This document shows, one piece after another, positions 1-8,819 of a DNA stretch of 64,000 nucleotides. The translations under genes and the position numbers were made by a program. The stretch covers positions 372,001 through 436,000 of the forward strand of contig NZ_VANR01000003.1 of assembly GCF_005885675.1 (NCBI RefSeq). Reading direction: 5' to 3'. The notes beneath the pieces are model-generated. The model saw only the letters and a program-made list of their open reading frames with translations, was not told the origin of the DNA and did no database searches. The number at the start of each line of letters is the position of its first letter. Position 1 is the stretch's first letter. The stretch comes from Polaribacter aestuariivivens (lineage in GTDB: Bacteria; Bacteroidota; Bacteroidia; Flavobacteriales; Flavobacteriaceae).

Positions 1-941
1 GCACTATCTGCAGATTCTAAATTTCCTTGAAAAATATGAAATGCAATTAAACCAGGTAAAACAACGATAATAGGTCCTAGTATTTTAATAAAAGATGCTA
101 ATAATAATCCTTTTTGACCTTCTTTTAAATCTTTTGCGGCCAAAGCTCTTTGGATAATTTGTTGGTTTGTACCCCAATAAAATAACTGCACCAACATCAT
201 TCCAGTAAATATAGTATAAAAAGGTACAGGGTCTGTTGGACCACCCATAGATTTAAATTTTTCAGGATTTTCTGTAGTTAAAATAGATAAACCATCTAAT
301 AAATTTCCATCACCAATCATTAATAATCCAAAAATTGGAATTAAAATACCTCCAATTAATAAACCAATAGCGTTTATAGAATCTGAAACAGCAACAGCTT
401 TTAAACCACCAAAAACAGCATAAATGGAACCTATGATTCCAATACCCCAAACACAAATCCATATAGATTCTGTGTGAGTAACTCCTAACAGCTCAGGAAC
501 ATCAAACATACCACTGATTGCTAAAGAACCAGAATATAAAATTACAGGTAACAACACAACAACATACCCTGTTAAAAATAAAACAGATGTTAACGTTTTT
601 GTGGTTACATCAAATCTTTCCGCTAAAAATCCAGGAACGGTTGTTAAACCTCCTTTTAAGTATTTTGGTAATAAAAACATTGCTGTAACTACCATTGCCA
701 CAGCTGCTAAAGTTTCCCAAACCATTACAGATAAACCGCTCTGATATGAAGAACCGTTTAAACCAACAATTTGTTCTGTAGATAAATTAGTTAATAATAA
801 GGATCCAGCAATGACTCCTGCAGTTAAACTTCTTCCTCCTAAAAAGTATCCATCAGAAGATGATTCCTCGGTATTTCTTGTCTTAAAATAAGAGATAATT
901 GCTACTAATGCTGTAAATCCTATAAATGTTAAAAATTGCAT
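1..941 (-). CDS. Sodium:solute symporter (SSS family), partial
   Basis: This gene starts at an ATG at 941 and runs leftwards off the window, so only the first 313 residues are visible. The protein is a string of hydrophobic helices, including the segments GGRSLTAGVIAGSLLLTNLS and LSTEQIVGLNG near the N-terminus, which are typical of the sodium/solute symporter family (SglT/PutP fold). A later stretch, FYWGTNQQIIQRALAAKDL, is also a family hallmark. It lies downstream of the rhamnose catabolic operon, beyond a terminator at 1018-1043. By inference it imports a sugar such as L-rhamnose with sodium, but family members also carry other solutes. The missing C-terminal part prevents a firmer assignment. 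Confidence 0.85.
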   Translation of the reverse strand, partial: MQFLTFIGFTALVAIISYFKTRNTEESSSDGYFLGGRSLTAGVIAGSLLLTNLSTEQIVGLNGSSYQSGLSVMVWETLAAVAMVVTAMFLLPKYLKGGLTTVPGFLAERFDVTTKTLTSVLFLTGYVVVLLPVILYSGSLAISGMFDVPELLGVTHTESIWICVWGIGIIGSIYAVFGGLKAVAVSDSINAIGLLIGGILIPIFGLLMIGDGNLLDGLSILTTENPEKFKSMGGPTDPVPFYTIFTGMMLVQLFYWGTNQQIIQRALAAKDLKEGQKGLLLASFIKILGPIIVVLPGLIAFHIFQGNLESADS

Positions 942-1017
942 GGTTAATTGTTTTTGTTTAATAAAGCGCCTAAATATACACTAGAATTATTAGAAGATGC
1001 AATTTTTAATAAAAAAA

Positions 1018-1043
1018 AGTCCTTTAAAAAATTTAAAGGACTC
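1018..1043 (-). terminator. Rho-independent terminator of the rhamnose operon
   Basis: An inverted repeat, AGTCCTTTAAA with ATTTAAAGGACT, is followed on the minus strand by eight T residues. It lies 145 bases after the stop of the NCS1-like permease gene and about 77 bases before the symporter start. This suggests the symporter is at least partly a separate transcript. Confidence 0.8.
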
Positions 1044-1187
1044 TTGTACTTAAAATGTAAATCGTGCACAAAACTCTCAAAAGAGGAGAGCTTTATATCG
1101 AGTGAGTTGTTAATTAATTCCTAATATGACAGACTTTGTAGTCATAAGATATATCTTAATACTTTCTAAAATAAATTAAGTAAAGTC

Positions 1188-2597
1188 TTATTTTTTCTGA
1201 AATTTCTTACTGAAAAGTAGAAATAAGAAACCACATAATAACCAAGCAGGTAGAGTTACAAATGACAAGAAAACATCAAATTGTACAGAAATAAAATAAA
1301 ATAATCCAAAACTAATAGCCCAAGCAAAAAGGACTGCATTATTTATTTTTATTCCTGCTATTTCTGCGTAATTTTTTTGAATTCCAAATTTCTTTGCAAA
1401 GAAATGCTCAAACACGATAATAGCACCAAAAGGAGCTAAAATAAAACCATAAAGAGCAACAAAACCTAGTAATTTCATAGCGAAAGCAGGGAATAAGCCA
1501 GCAATGGTAGCAACAGAACCTGCCAAAACAGTAACTTTTGCAGTAGATAGTTTTGGTAAAATAGCTTGAAATGCTAATCCTGCTCTATAAATGGTAGGAT
1601 TTGCAGTAGTCCAACCTGCTAAAACCACAGCAATAATTCCGAAAACACCAATAGCATTGTAAGCCATTGGTCCAGGAGCAACAGGTGGTGCATTTCCATC
1701 ATTTAAAAAAGACAATGCTTCTGGAGATTTTAAATAAACAGCATACAAAAGTGCAGCAGCTATCCAAGCCATGTAATGACCAACATACATTCCAGCTGCA
1801 GTTGCCCAACCTGCTTTTGCTTCTTTTGCGAAACGAAATACAGATAAGTCTGACATACCAATATGCATAGCACCATTCGCAAACCAAGACCAAATGACAA
1901 CATGCCAAAAAGTAAATTTTGTTTGTCCAGGAAAAGGTTCTCCACCTTCACCCCAAATTGCCCAAAATTTTGAAAAACTATCTACGCCTAATTGATTTAA
2001 AGCCACAATTCCACAAGCAATAAAAGCTAAAACTATAAATGGAGACATCCAGTTTGCGGCTTTGGTTACAGTATCATATCCTCTTGCAGCGATAATAGAA
2101 ATTACGGCTCCAATGGCCATTACAATAATAATCCATGTCATTCCATTTGGTAGTGTATCGTCTAATTTTGGCATTGGCATATCAAAAGGAATACCTACAG
2201 CTGTAGCAGAAACTGTTATCATAGAACCTGCTAAAAAACAAAATAAAATCCCGTTAGCTAAATTATAACCAGTAACTAATTTTTTACCACAAATTTTTTC
2301 TAATTGAAAATATAAAGTCAATCTATTTTTAACCGCAATTTCTGCTGTTAAAAAACGCCAACTTAAAACTGCCAATAAGTTTCCAAATAATAACCCAACT
2401 ATTAAATCGAAAGCACTAACGCCAGCTGTTAGAAAAAGTGGACCAATCATAAATTCTGTACCAGCAGCGTGTTCTCCTGCATACATTCCAATGAAACTTT
2501 TCCAGCCTTTCAATTTGGATTTTGGAACAGGTTCTCTTTCAAATTCACCACCAGCGATTTCTTCTATATGCTCTGATTCTATGCTTACTTGACTCAT
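1188..2597 (-). CDS. NCS1-like (purine/cytosine permease-type) transporter
   Basis: This is a 469-residue integral membrane protein with roughly 12 hydrophobic segments after a charged N-terminal stretch of about 30 residues. The segment GMYAGEHAAGTEFMIGPLF and the overall layout resemble the NCS1 (cytosine/purine permease) family. The gene begins at an ATG 20 bases after the lactate dehydrogenase-like gene, so it is the last member of the rhamnose operon before the terminator near 1030. Family members usually carry nucleobases or related compounds. The operon suggests a solute tied to rhamnose use, for example rhamnose itself or lactate, but this is inference only. Confidence 0.75.
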   Translation of the reverse strand: MSQVSIESEHIEEIAGGEFEREPVPKSKLKGWKSFIGMYAGEHAAGTEFMIGPLFLTAGVSAFDLIVGLLFGNLLAVLSWRFLTAEIAVKNRLTLYFQLEKICGKKLVTGYNLANGILFCFLAGSMITVSATAVGIPFDMPMPKLDDTLPNGMTWIIIVMAIGAVISIIAARGYDTVTKAANWMSPFIVLAFIACGIVALNQLGVDSFSKFWAIWGEGGEPFPGQTKFTFWHVVIWSWFANGAMHIGMSDLSVFRFAKEAKAGWATAAGMYVGHYMAWIAAALLYAVYLKSPEALSFLNDGNAPPVAPGPMAYNAIGVFGIIAVVLAGWTTANPTIYRAGLAFQAILPKLSTAKVTVLAGSVATIAGLFPAFAMKLLGFVALYGFILAPFGAIIVFEHFFAKKFGIQKNYAEIAGIKINNAVLFAWAISFGLFYFISVQFDVFLSFVTLPAWLLCGFLFLLFSKKFQKK

Positions 2598-2617
2598 AAA
2601 GGTTGATTTTTGATTAG

Positions 2618-3763
2618 TTATATTAAGTGATTTGGAAAATCTTCTACGCGCTCACAGCAAATTTGTTCCATTACTTGTTGTAGTTCTGTTTTAATTAAAG
2701 ATATTGTATGGTCTCCTCCTTTATTTCCCAAAGCAGCTACACCATACATAAAAGAACGTCCCATAAATGTAAATTTTGCTCCAGAAGCTAGAGATCTTGC
2801 AACATCAACACCAGAACGAATTCCACTATCCATCATTACTTCGATTTGATCGCCATATTTTTCTGATATAGAAGCTAATGGTTTTATGGTAGATTCTCCT
2901 GCATCTAATTGTCTTCCTCCGTGATTAGAAACAATAATTCCGTCTAAACCTAAACGTATTGCCTGTTCTGCATCGTAATGAGAAGCTACACCTTTTAGTA
3001 CAATTTTACCTTTCCACATATCACGAATTGGTTTGATTTTTTCTTCATTTAAACGTCCAGAAAAAGTCTGATCCATAAATTTACCCAATTGTTTTAAATC
3101 TAAATTTTTAGGCATATATGGTAACAAGTTTGCAAAATTTGGGATACCATGTTTTAAAGTTTGTAAACTCCAATGAGGTCTTCCAAAAGCTTGTAAAATA
3201 TTACTTACATTCATTTTTGGAGGCATTGCCAACCCATTTCTTATATCTCTTGGTCTAAAACCAAAACTTGGAACATCACATAAAATAACTAAAACAGGAC
3301 ATTCTGCAGCTTCAGCTCTTTTAATAATATCGTCTCTTAAACGATCTTCAGTTGGATGATATAATTGAAACCAAGCTTTACCTTCGGTTAATTCTGAAGC
3401 TCTTTCGATACTTGTTGTAGTAACTGTACTTAAAATAAACGGAATGTTGTGTTTAAATGCAGCTTTTGCTAAAATTTCTGGTGAATTTGGCCACATCAAT
3501 CCTTGTAAACCAACAGGAGCTATCCCAAAAGGGGCATCATATTCAATACCAAATAATTTTGTTTTGGTGGATGAACCTCCATGATTTCTTAAATAATTTG
3601 GCTTTAATTGTACTTCTCTTAATTCTGATGTATTTCTATGTAAATTTACATCTTCATTGCAACCACCATCTAAATATTCAAAAGCAAATTTTGGAATTTT
3701 CTTTTTAGCTTTATTTCTAAGGTCATCTACAGATGGATAACGTGTATCTATTTTTATTGCCAT
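2618..3763 (-). CDS. FMN-dependent alpha-hydroxy-acid dehydrogenase (L-lactate dehydrogenase-like)
   Basis: This 381-residue protein belongs to the FMN-dependent alpha-hydroxy-acid oxidase/dehydrogenase family (LldD, glycolate oxidase). The signature SNHGGRQLD, which carries the catalytic histidine and FMN contacts, is near residue 278. The RDIRNG segment near residue 170 is also family typical. It lies 5 bases after the kinase gene in the rhamnose operon. The aldolase/dehydrogenase fusion in the same operon should yield L-lactate from lactaldehyde, so this enzyme most likely oxidises L-lactate to pyruvate. The substrate is inferred from context; related enzymes use glycolate, mandelate or other 2-hydroxy acids. 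Confidence 0.85.
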   Translation of the reverse strand: MAIKIDTRYPSVDDLRNKAKKKIPKFAFEYLDGGCNEDVNLHRNTSELREVQLKPNYLRNHGGSSTKTKLFGIEYDAPFGIAPVGLQGLMWPNSPEILAKAAFKHNIPFILSTVTTTSIERASELTEGKAWFQLYHPTEDRLRDDIIKRAEAAECPVLVILCDVPSFGFRPRDIRNGLAMPPKMNVSNILQAFGRPHWSLQTLKHGIPNFANLLPYMPKNLDLKQLGKFMDQTFSGRLNEEKIKPIRDMWKGKIVLKGVASHYDAEQAIRLGLDGIIVSNHGGRQLDAGESTIKPLASISEKYGDQIEVMMDSGIRSGVDVARSLASGAKFTFMGRSFMYGVAALGNKGGDHTISLIKTELQQVMEQICCERVEDFPNHLI

Positions 3764-3768
3764 GATTT

Positions 3769-5142
3769 TTATTTGATAATAAAAGGAACGTGTTTTTTTA
3801 ACGCATAATTCTTTTTTAAGAATTTAGAGTTTAGTTTAGAATCAGAAATTGCTATTGCTGCTCCTAAAGCAGAACCTAAAGAAGCTTTTGTTGTTCTCAA
3901 TTTCATACCTCTTAGGTAGTGAGATAATAGTTTTATATACAAATCATTATCGGTAAAACCGCCATCAACATACAAGCGATCTATTTCTTGTGTGTCTGCT
4001 ATTCTTTTAATGCTTAGTACTTGTAATTTAGCTAACTCTATCATTAATTGATGATATGCATGTTCAAAAGTATTATAAGAATAAGATGTTTTTTTAGGCA
4101 TGTTTTTATCAGAAAAAGATTTCCAACGGAAACAATATTGAAATTCTTTTATAATTTCAAAATAAGCATCGTATTCAAATTTTACTGTTTTATGATAATC
4201 TTCATCTACATTAAATTTTTTGGCTAATTCTGCTACTTGTAATTTGTATTCATTTCCTAAAAATAGTCTTGAAGATTTTACTGGTTTTCCATTAATTCGC
4301 ATATAATTTATACAACCTGCTTCTGTCTCTTCATTCGTTAATGGAACATCAGAAAAAGGATTCAATGCAATAGACCAAGTTCCTGTAGACACCAAAACAA
4401 ATGGTTTTTTTACGCTTCTCACATAAGGAAGTAGAGCAGAGGAGCTATCATGAATGCCCACACCAATTTTTACTCTTTTACCATTGTAATTCATGTTTAC
4501 ACTAGTTTCTGTAGAAACAATTGGAGGTAAAATTTTGTGTATTTCTTCTTTATAAACCCAACTATGATAATCTTTTTCTTCATAATTCCATAAAGACGTA
4601 TGACAACCAATACTGGTATATTCACTAAAAGGAATTCCAGTAAAAATAAAACTTAAGTATTGTGGTAAATGCAACGAATATTTTATTTTTTTAAATATTT
4701 CTGGCTTGGTATGTTTAATCCAATACAATTGCATTCCAGAATTTAAAAGTCCAGATTTTGGTGAGCCTGTAGTTCTTGTTAATTCTAATTCTGGACCGTA
4801 TTTTTCGTAGAAATTATCTACTAAATTTGAGTCAATTTCTTTGGTATAATTATAAAGAGGTGTTAAAGGATTTCCATCTTCATCTAAATGCACGAAACTT
4901 GCACCATAAGTGGAAAAATTTATAGCTTTTATGATGTATTTATCATGATGTAATATTCTTTCAAACAGTTCTTTTAACCATGTTTGTAACGCCGCTAAAT
5001 TTTCTGTAGGATAGCCGTCTTCATCTTTTATCTCTTCAAAAGAGGCATATTCTCTGTATACTTCTTTGTATTTTTTATCAAAAAGAAAAAACTTTTTATT
5101 TGTTTTTCCAATATCGAAAACGGCAGTTACTTTTTGTTTCAT
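3769..5142 (-). CDS. FGGY-family carbohydrate kinase (probable rhamnulokinase)
   Basis: This 457-residue sugar kinase has the FGGY/ASKHA fold. The N-terminal phosphate loop reads DIGKTNKK (about residues 10-17), STGTWSIA is near residue 252 and the ATP-binding DGGFTDN near residue 392. It sits 10 bases downstream of the rhamnose isomerase gene and directly upstream of the lactate dehydrogenase-like gene. That position predicts ATP-dependent phosphorylation of L-rhamnulose to rhamnulose-1-phosphate in the cytoplasm. It is not a close copy of enterobacterial RhaB, so the substrate rests on operon context; L-fuculose or xylulose kinases share the fold. Confidence 0.85.
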   Translation of the reverse strand: MKQKVTAVFDIGKTNKKFFLFDKKYKEVYREYASFEEIKDEDGYPTENLAALQTWLKELFERILHHDKYIIKAINFSTYGASFVHLDEDGNPLTPLYNYTKEIDSNLVDNFYEKYGPELELTRTTGSPKSGLLNSGMQLYWIKHTKPEIFKKIKYSLHLPQYLSFIFTGIPFSEYTSIGCHTSLWNYEEKDYHSWVYKEEIHKILPPIVSTETSVNMNYNGKRVKIGVGIHDSSSALLPYVRSVKKPFVLVSTGTWSIALNPFSDVPLTNEETEAGCINYMRINGKPVKSSRLFLGNEYKLQVAELAKKFNVDEDYHKTVKFEYDAYFEIIKEFQYCFRWKSFSDKNMPKKTSYSYNTFEHAYHQLMIELAKLQVLSIKRIADTQEIDRLYVDGGFTDNDLYIKLLSHYLRGMKLRTTKASLGSALGAAIAISDSKLNSKFLKKNYALKKHVPFIIK

Positions 5143-5152
5143 GTTTGCTTTT

Positions 5153-6433
5153 TTACAATCCTGTTGCTACTGTATTTTTTCCTCTTTCCTTAATTAAAGC
5201 CTCTCTTACAGCTAAATTTCTATAGCTTTGTAATGGATTAATTGCACCACCGGTTTTTAATCTAGCAGCTGCTAATAAAGGTCTAACGTCTGTTCTAAAG
5301 GCACCTTGCAAAATTTCTTGACACTTTACAACATCATTTTCTAATTGCGCAGTTCTTAGAGCATCTTGATCTACCAATAATGCTTTAGCATATGCTTCTT
5401 GAATGGCTTCTAAAGACTGTATCAAATCTTCTAAAGGATCTTTTACATTGTGACTTGCATCTATCATCCAAGCTAAATCTGGATTTTGAGGATTATTTTC
5501 CATTCCATACACTAATTCATTAAAAATCAAGAATAAGGCATAAGGCTTAATACTACCCACAGTTAAATCGTCATCACCATACTTGCTGTCGTTAAAATGA
5601 AAACCACCTAGTTTGCCTTTTAATTGTAAAATGGCAACAATTTGCTCGATATTACTATTTGGTAAATGATGTCCTAAATCAACCAAAGTAAATGCTTTAT
5701 CTCCACAACCATTTGCCAACATTAGAGAAACTCCCCAATCTTGAATTACAGTCGAATAAAAATTTGGTTCATAAGGTTTGTATTCGATTAACATTTTCCA
5801 ATCATCTGGCAAACCTTTATAAATTTCCTGTAAGCTATTTTGAGTGTTTTGAAAAGCTGTTTGAAAATTATTTTGCCCTGGAAAACAAGAACCATCTGCC
5901 AACCAAACTGTTAAGCTTTTAGAGCCTAATTGATTTCCAATATTTATAACATCTATATTATGTTGAATAGCTTGGTCTCTAACTGCTTTGCTTGTATTGC
6001 TTAAAGAGCCGTATTTATAACTTTCTTCTGCATTTTTTTGATCTTGAAAAGTGTTAGAGTTTACTGAATCGAATTTGATGTTTAAACTATCTGCTTGTTG
6101 TTTAATAGCTCTATAATCTGAAGGAATATCCCATGGAATATGCAAAGAAACAGCGCCAGCAGTTTGTGTTAACGAGTGAAGAATACCAACATCATCTATT
6201 TTTTGTTCTAAGGTTGATGGTTCTCCATAAAATGAAAAACGTCCAAAACGAGTTCCTCCAGCACCTAAAGCCCAACTTGGAATTGCTACTTGAAATTCTG
6301 ATAATTTAGATATGATAGTATCTACATTATATCCTTGAGAAGTTAGAGAGTTTGCTAAAAAGTTATAGCTGTTATTTTGAGAAGAAAGACTTTTCTTATT
6401 ATCATCTTCTATATGTTGTTTTGTTAATTTCAT
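5153..6433 (-). CDS. rhaI: L-rhamnose isomerase, catabolic TIM-barrel type
   Basis: This 426-residue sugar isomerase belongs to the xylose-isomerase-like TIM-barrel group that includes the Pseudomonas stutzeri type L-rhamnose isomerase. Likely metal ligands are visible in order: glutamate in IEYKP near residue 217, aspartate in LVDLGHH near 251, histidine in GFHFNDSKYGDDD near 276, and aspartate in DASHN near 323. This spacing fits the family. It catalyses L-rhamnose to L-rhamnulose. It follows the aldolase fusion gene after an 80-base gap that contains a terminator-like hairpin and precedes the kinase by 10 bases. The rhamnose mutarotase gene at 38250 would supply the right anomer. Confidence 0.9.
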   Translation of the reverse strand: MKLTKQHIEDDNKKSLSSQNNSYNFLANSLTSQGYNVDTIISKLSEFQVAIPSWALGAGGTRFGRFSFYGEPSTLEQKIDDVGILHSLTQTAGAVSLHIPWDIPSDYRAIKQQADSLNIKFDSVNSNTFQDQKNAEESYKYGSLSNTSKAVRDQAIQHNIDVINIGNQLGSKSLTVWLADGSCFPGQNNFQTAFQNTQNSLQEIYKGLPDDWKMLIEYKPYEPNFYSTVIQDWGVSLMLANGCGDKAFTLVDLGHHLPNSNIEQIVAILQLKGKLGGFHFNDSKYGDDDLTVGSIKPYALFLIFNELVYGMENNPQNPDLAWMIDASHNVKDPLEDLIQSLEAIQEAYAKALLVDQDALRTAQLENDVVKCQEILQGAFRTDVRPLLAAARLKTGGAINPLQSYRNLAVREALIKERGKNTVATGL

Positions 6434-6452
6434 AATTTAGTTTTAAAAATAG

Positions 6453-6492
6453 AAAACTTCCATAAAAAATAAAGGTAATTTATGGAAGTTTT
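6453..6492 (-). terminator. Terminator-like hairpin inside the rhamnose operon
   Basis: Perfect 14-base arms (AAAACTTCCATAAA and its complement) enclose a 12-base loop. The hairpin lies between the stop of the aldolase fusion gene (6514) and the isomerase ATG (6433). On the minus strand it is followed by a T-rich run. It may attenuate transcription or protect the upstream mRNA, giving more of the first enzyme than of the later ones. Confidence 0.6.
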
Positions 6493-6513
6493 GTTAATAA
6501 ACTTTTTCTTTTA

Positions 6514-8619
6514 TTACCTTACAAATGCATTGGCCATTCCACCATCTACATTAATAATATTTCCTGTAGATTTATCTAAAATACCAACTAGAGAAAACAC
6601 TCCATTAGCAATATCGTCTGGCGTAATAATTTCGTTTAATAAGTTTCTTTTGGCGTAAAATGCTGGTAATTCTTCAACAGTAATTCCGTTTGCCTTTGCT
6701 CTACCTTCTGCCCAAGCACCTTCCCAAATTTTGCTTCCTACAATAACTCCATCAGGATTTACTGTATTTACTCTAATTTTATCTTTACCTAATTCTGCAG
6801 CTAACAAACGTACCATGTGTTGTTGTGCTGCTTTTGATGTTCCATAAGCTACGTTGTTTGGTCCTGCAACCAATCCGTTTTTACTAGCAATAGAAATAAA
6901 ATCTCCACCTAAATTTTGCTTGCGCATAATTTCTACAGATTGTTTAGCCAAATCAAATTGACCTTTTACTAAAATATTTTGTAAAATATTCCAATCCTTA
7001 TCTGTTGTATCCTCTAAAGCTTTAGAAATTGCTAAACCTGCACTATGTACAATAATATCTACACCACCAAACTCTAAACAAGCAGCTTTATAAGCAGATG
7101 CAATAGAATCTGTATTGGTTACATCACAAATTGCATAGGTTGCTACATCTCTTTTGTAGGTAGCATTTGCTTCAATTAAACTAGCTTCGTTAATGTCTGT
7201 TAACACAACATTTGCTCCTTCAGCAGCAAGTTTATCTGCAATTGCTTTACCAATTCCACCTCCAGCACCAGTTACAACTGCTATTTTACGTGATAATGGT
7301 AATTCTTTTGGCATACGTTGTAATTTAGCCTCTTCTAATAGCCAATACTCAATATCAAAAGCTTCTTGTCTTGGTAAAGATGTGTAAGCAGAAATTGCCT
7401 CTGCACCTCTCATTACATTAATTGCATTAATATAAAACTCGTTGGCAACTCTTGTTGTTTGTTTGTTTTTAGCAAAACTAAACATACCAACTCCAGGATA
7501 AATTATAATTACTGGATTTGAATCTCTAATTGCTGGACTATTGTCTTTTTTACAAGTATTATAATAATCTACATATTCTTGTCTATAAGCAGCAAAAGCT
7601 GGCTCTAATTCTTTTCTGATAGCTTCTGTATCAGATAAATCTTGATTTTTATCTAATTTTAAAACTAAAGGTTGAATTTTCGTTCTTAAGAAATGATCTG
7701 GACATGAAGTTCCCATTGGCGCTAAACGCTCTAAATCATTACTATTAATATATTCCATTACAACATCTGTATCAGAAAAATGCCCAATCATTCTATTTTC
7801 AGAAGAACATAATCCTCTTAATAATGGCATTAATTGTGCTGCTTTTTCTTTACGTTCTGCTGCTGGTAAGCTTTCTACTTTTTGTCCACCAAAAACCTGA
7901 CCATTTTCTTTGATTTTTTTCTCAATATATTCAGAAGCCATTTCTATAACTTCTAAACTATTCATGTAAGATTCGTAAGAGGTATCTCCCCATGTAAATA
8001 AACCGTGAGAACCTAAAACGATTCCCCTAATTCCTGGATTGTCTGCCAAACATTGCTCTAATTGTAAACCTAAATCGAAACCTGGTTTTTGCCAAGGAAC
8101 CCAACCCATTGTATCTCCCCAAATTTCTTTGGTTACCTTTTCGCTATCTTTTGCTGCGGCAACTGCAATTAATGCATCTGGATGTAAATGATCTATATGC
8201 GCAAATGGCAATAATCCATGTAAAGGTGTATCAATAGAAGGTGCTTTACTGTCTAAATCGTAAATACAATGGTTAAATAAACCAACCATTCTATCTTCAT
8301 CATGCAAACCTTTGTACACTTTTTTTAAGTCACGTAATCTACTTGTGTATAAACCAGCAATACCTGCTCTATCTAAAGTTCCAATATCACCACCAGAACC
8401 TTTTACCCACATTACTTCAACATCTTCATTTGTTAAAGGATCTTTTTCTATGGTTTTACAACTTGTGTTTCCACCACCATAATTAGTAATTCTTAAGTCT
8501 GCACCTAAAATATTAGATCGATATAAAAATAATGCTACTTGATCATCTCCTAAAGCATCTGCTTTTTCTTGATCCCATAAATAATCTACGTACTTAAATG
8601 TTTTTGTGTTAGTTTCCAT
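6514..8619 (-). CDS. rhaEW: Bifunctional rhamnulose-1-phosphate aldolase / L-lactaldehyde dehydrogenase
   Basis: This 701-residue fusion protein has an N-terminal class II aldolase domain and a C-terminal short-chain dehydrogenase domain. The aldolase zinc motif HIDHLHPD is near residue 140. The dehydrogenase domain has the nucleotide-binding TGAGGGIG near residue 443 and the catalytic YGTSK near residue 590. The family is known from Bacillus RhaEW: it cleaves L-rhamnulose-1-phosphate into DHAP and L-lactaldehyde and oxidises the aldehyde to lactate. I chose the ATG at 8619 (METNTKTFKY), because the longer frame to 8667 begins at a non-ATG codon and runs close to the operator at 8672. It is the first gene of the operon, divergent from the GntR regulator. 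Confidence 0.92.
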   Translation of the reverse strand: METNTKTFKYVDYLWDQEKADALGDDQVALFLYRSNILGADLRITNYGGGNTSCKTIEKDPLTNEDVEVMWVKGSGGDIGTLDRAGIAGLYTSRLRDLKKVYKGLHDEDRMVGLFNHCIYDLDSKAPSIDTPLHGLLPFAHIDHLHPDALIAVAAAKDSEKVTKEIWGDTMGWVPWQKPGFDLGLQLEQCLADNPGIRGIVLGSHGLFTWGDTSYESYMNSLEVIEMASEYIEKKIKENGQVFGGQKVESLPAAERKEKAAQLMPLLRGLCSSENRMIGHFSDTDVVMEYINSNDLERLAPMGTSCPDHFLRTKIQPLVLKLDKNQDLSDTEAIRKELEPAFAAYRQEYVDYYNTCKKDNSPAIRDSNPVIIIYPGVGMFSFAKNKQTTRVANEFYINAINVMRGAEAISAYTSLPRQEAFDIEYWLLEEAKLQRMPKELPLSRKIAVVTGAGGGIGKAIADKLAAEGANVVLTDINEASLIEANATYKRDVATYAICDVTNTDSIASAYKAACLEFGGVDIIVHSAGLAISKALEDTTDKDWNILQNILVKGQFDLAKQSVEIMRKQNLGGDFISIASKNGLVAGPNNVAYGTSKAAQQHMVRLLAAELGKDKIRVNTVNPDGVIVGSKIWEGAWAEGRAKANGITVEELPAFYAKRNLLNEIITPDDIANGVFSLVGILDKSTGNIINVDGGMANAFVR

Positions 8620-8671
8620 AAGAATTGTTAAAGTATTATAAAGCGAATTTATTATTAGAACAAACAATTTG

Positions 8672-8692
8672 TATCCTGTACTATGTGGTTGC
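8672..8692 (-). promoter_or_regulatory. Putative regulon operator upstream of rhaEW
   Basis: The plus strand reads TATCCTGTACTATGTGGTTG. This matches the motif found before the PUL transcription units (ATCCTGYnCT plus a weaker GTT-type half-site 10 bases on). It lies 53 bases upstream of the chosen ATG. On the coding strand it is followed by TTTG about 20 bases before TATAATAC, so it sits just upstream of a possible -33 element. Confidence 0.6.
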
Positions 8693-8780
8693 TATTTATT
8701 TTTTAATAAAATAGTAGAATGAAATAAGTTTCTACTTGGTTATTCTTTTAAAATCTATTAATTTGCTTCTAATAATAATT

Positions 8781-8798
8781 ATTCGCTTATTTGCGAAT
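8781..8798. promoter_or_regulatory. Palindromic candidate operator of the GntR regulator
   Basis: ATTCGC, a six-base spacer (TTATTT) and GCGAAT form a perfect 6+6 inverted repeat 21 bases before the regulator's ATG. GntR proteins bind such palindromes, so autoregulation is plausible. A lone GCGAAT half-site occurs at 8643-8648, near the rhaEW promoter. Confidence 0.45.
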
Positions 8799-8819
8799 TA
8801 AATAACTTTTATATCATAT

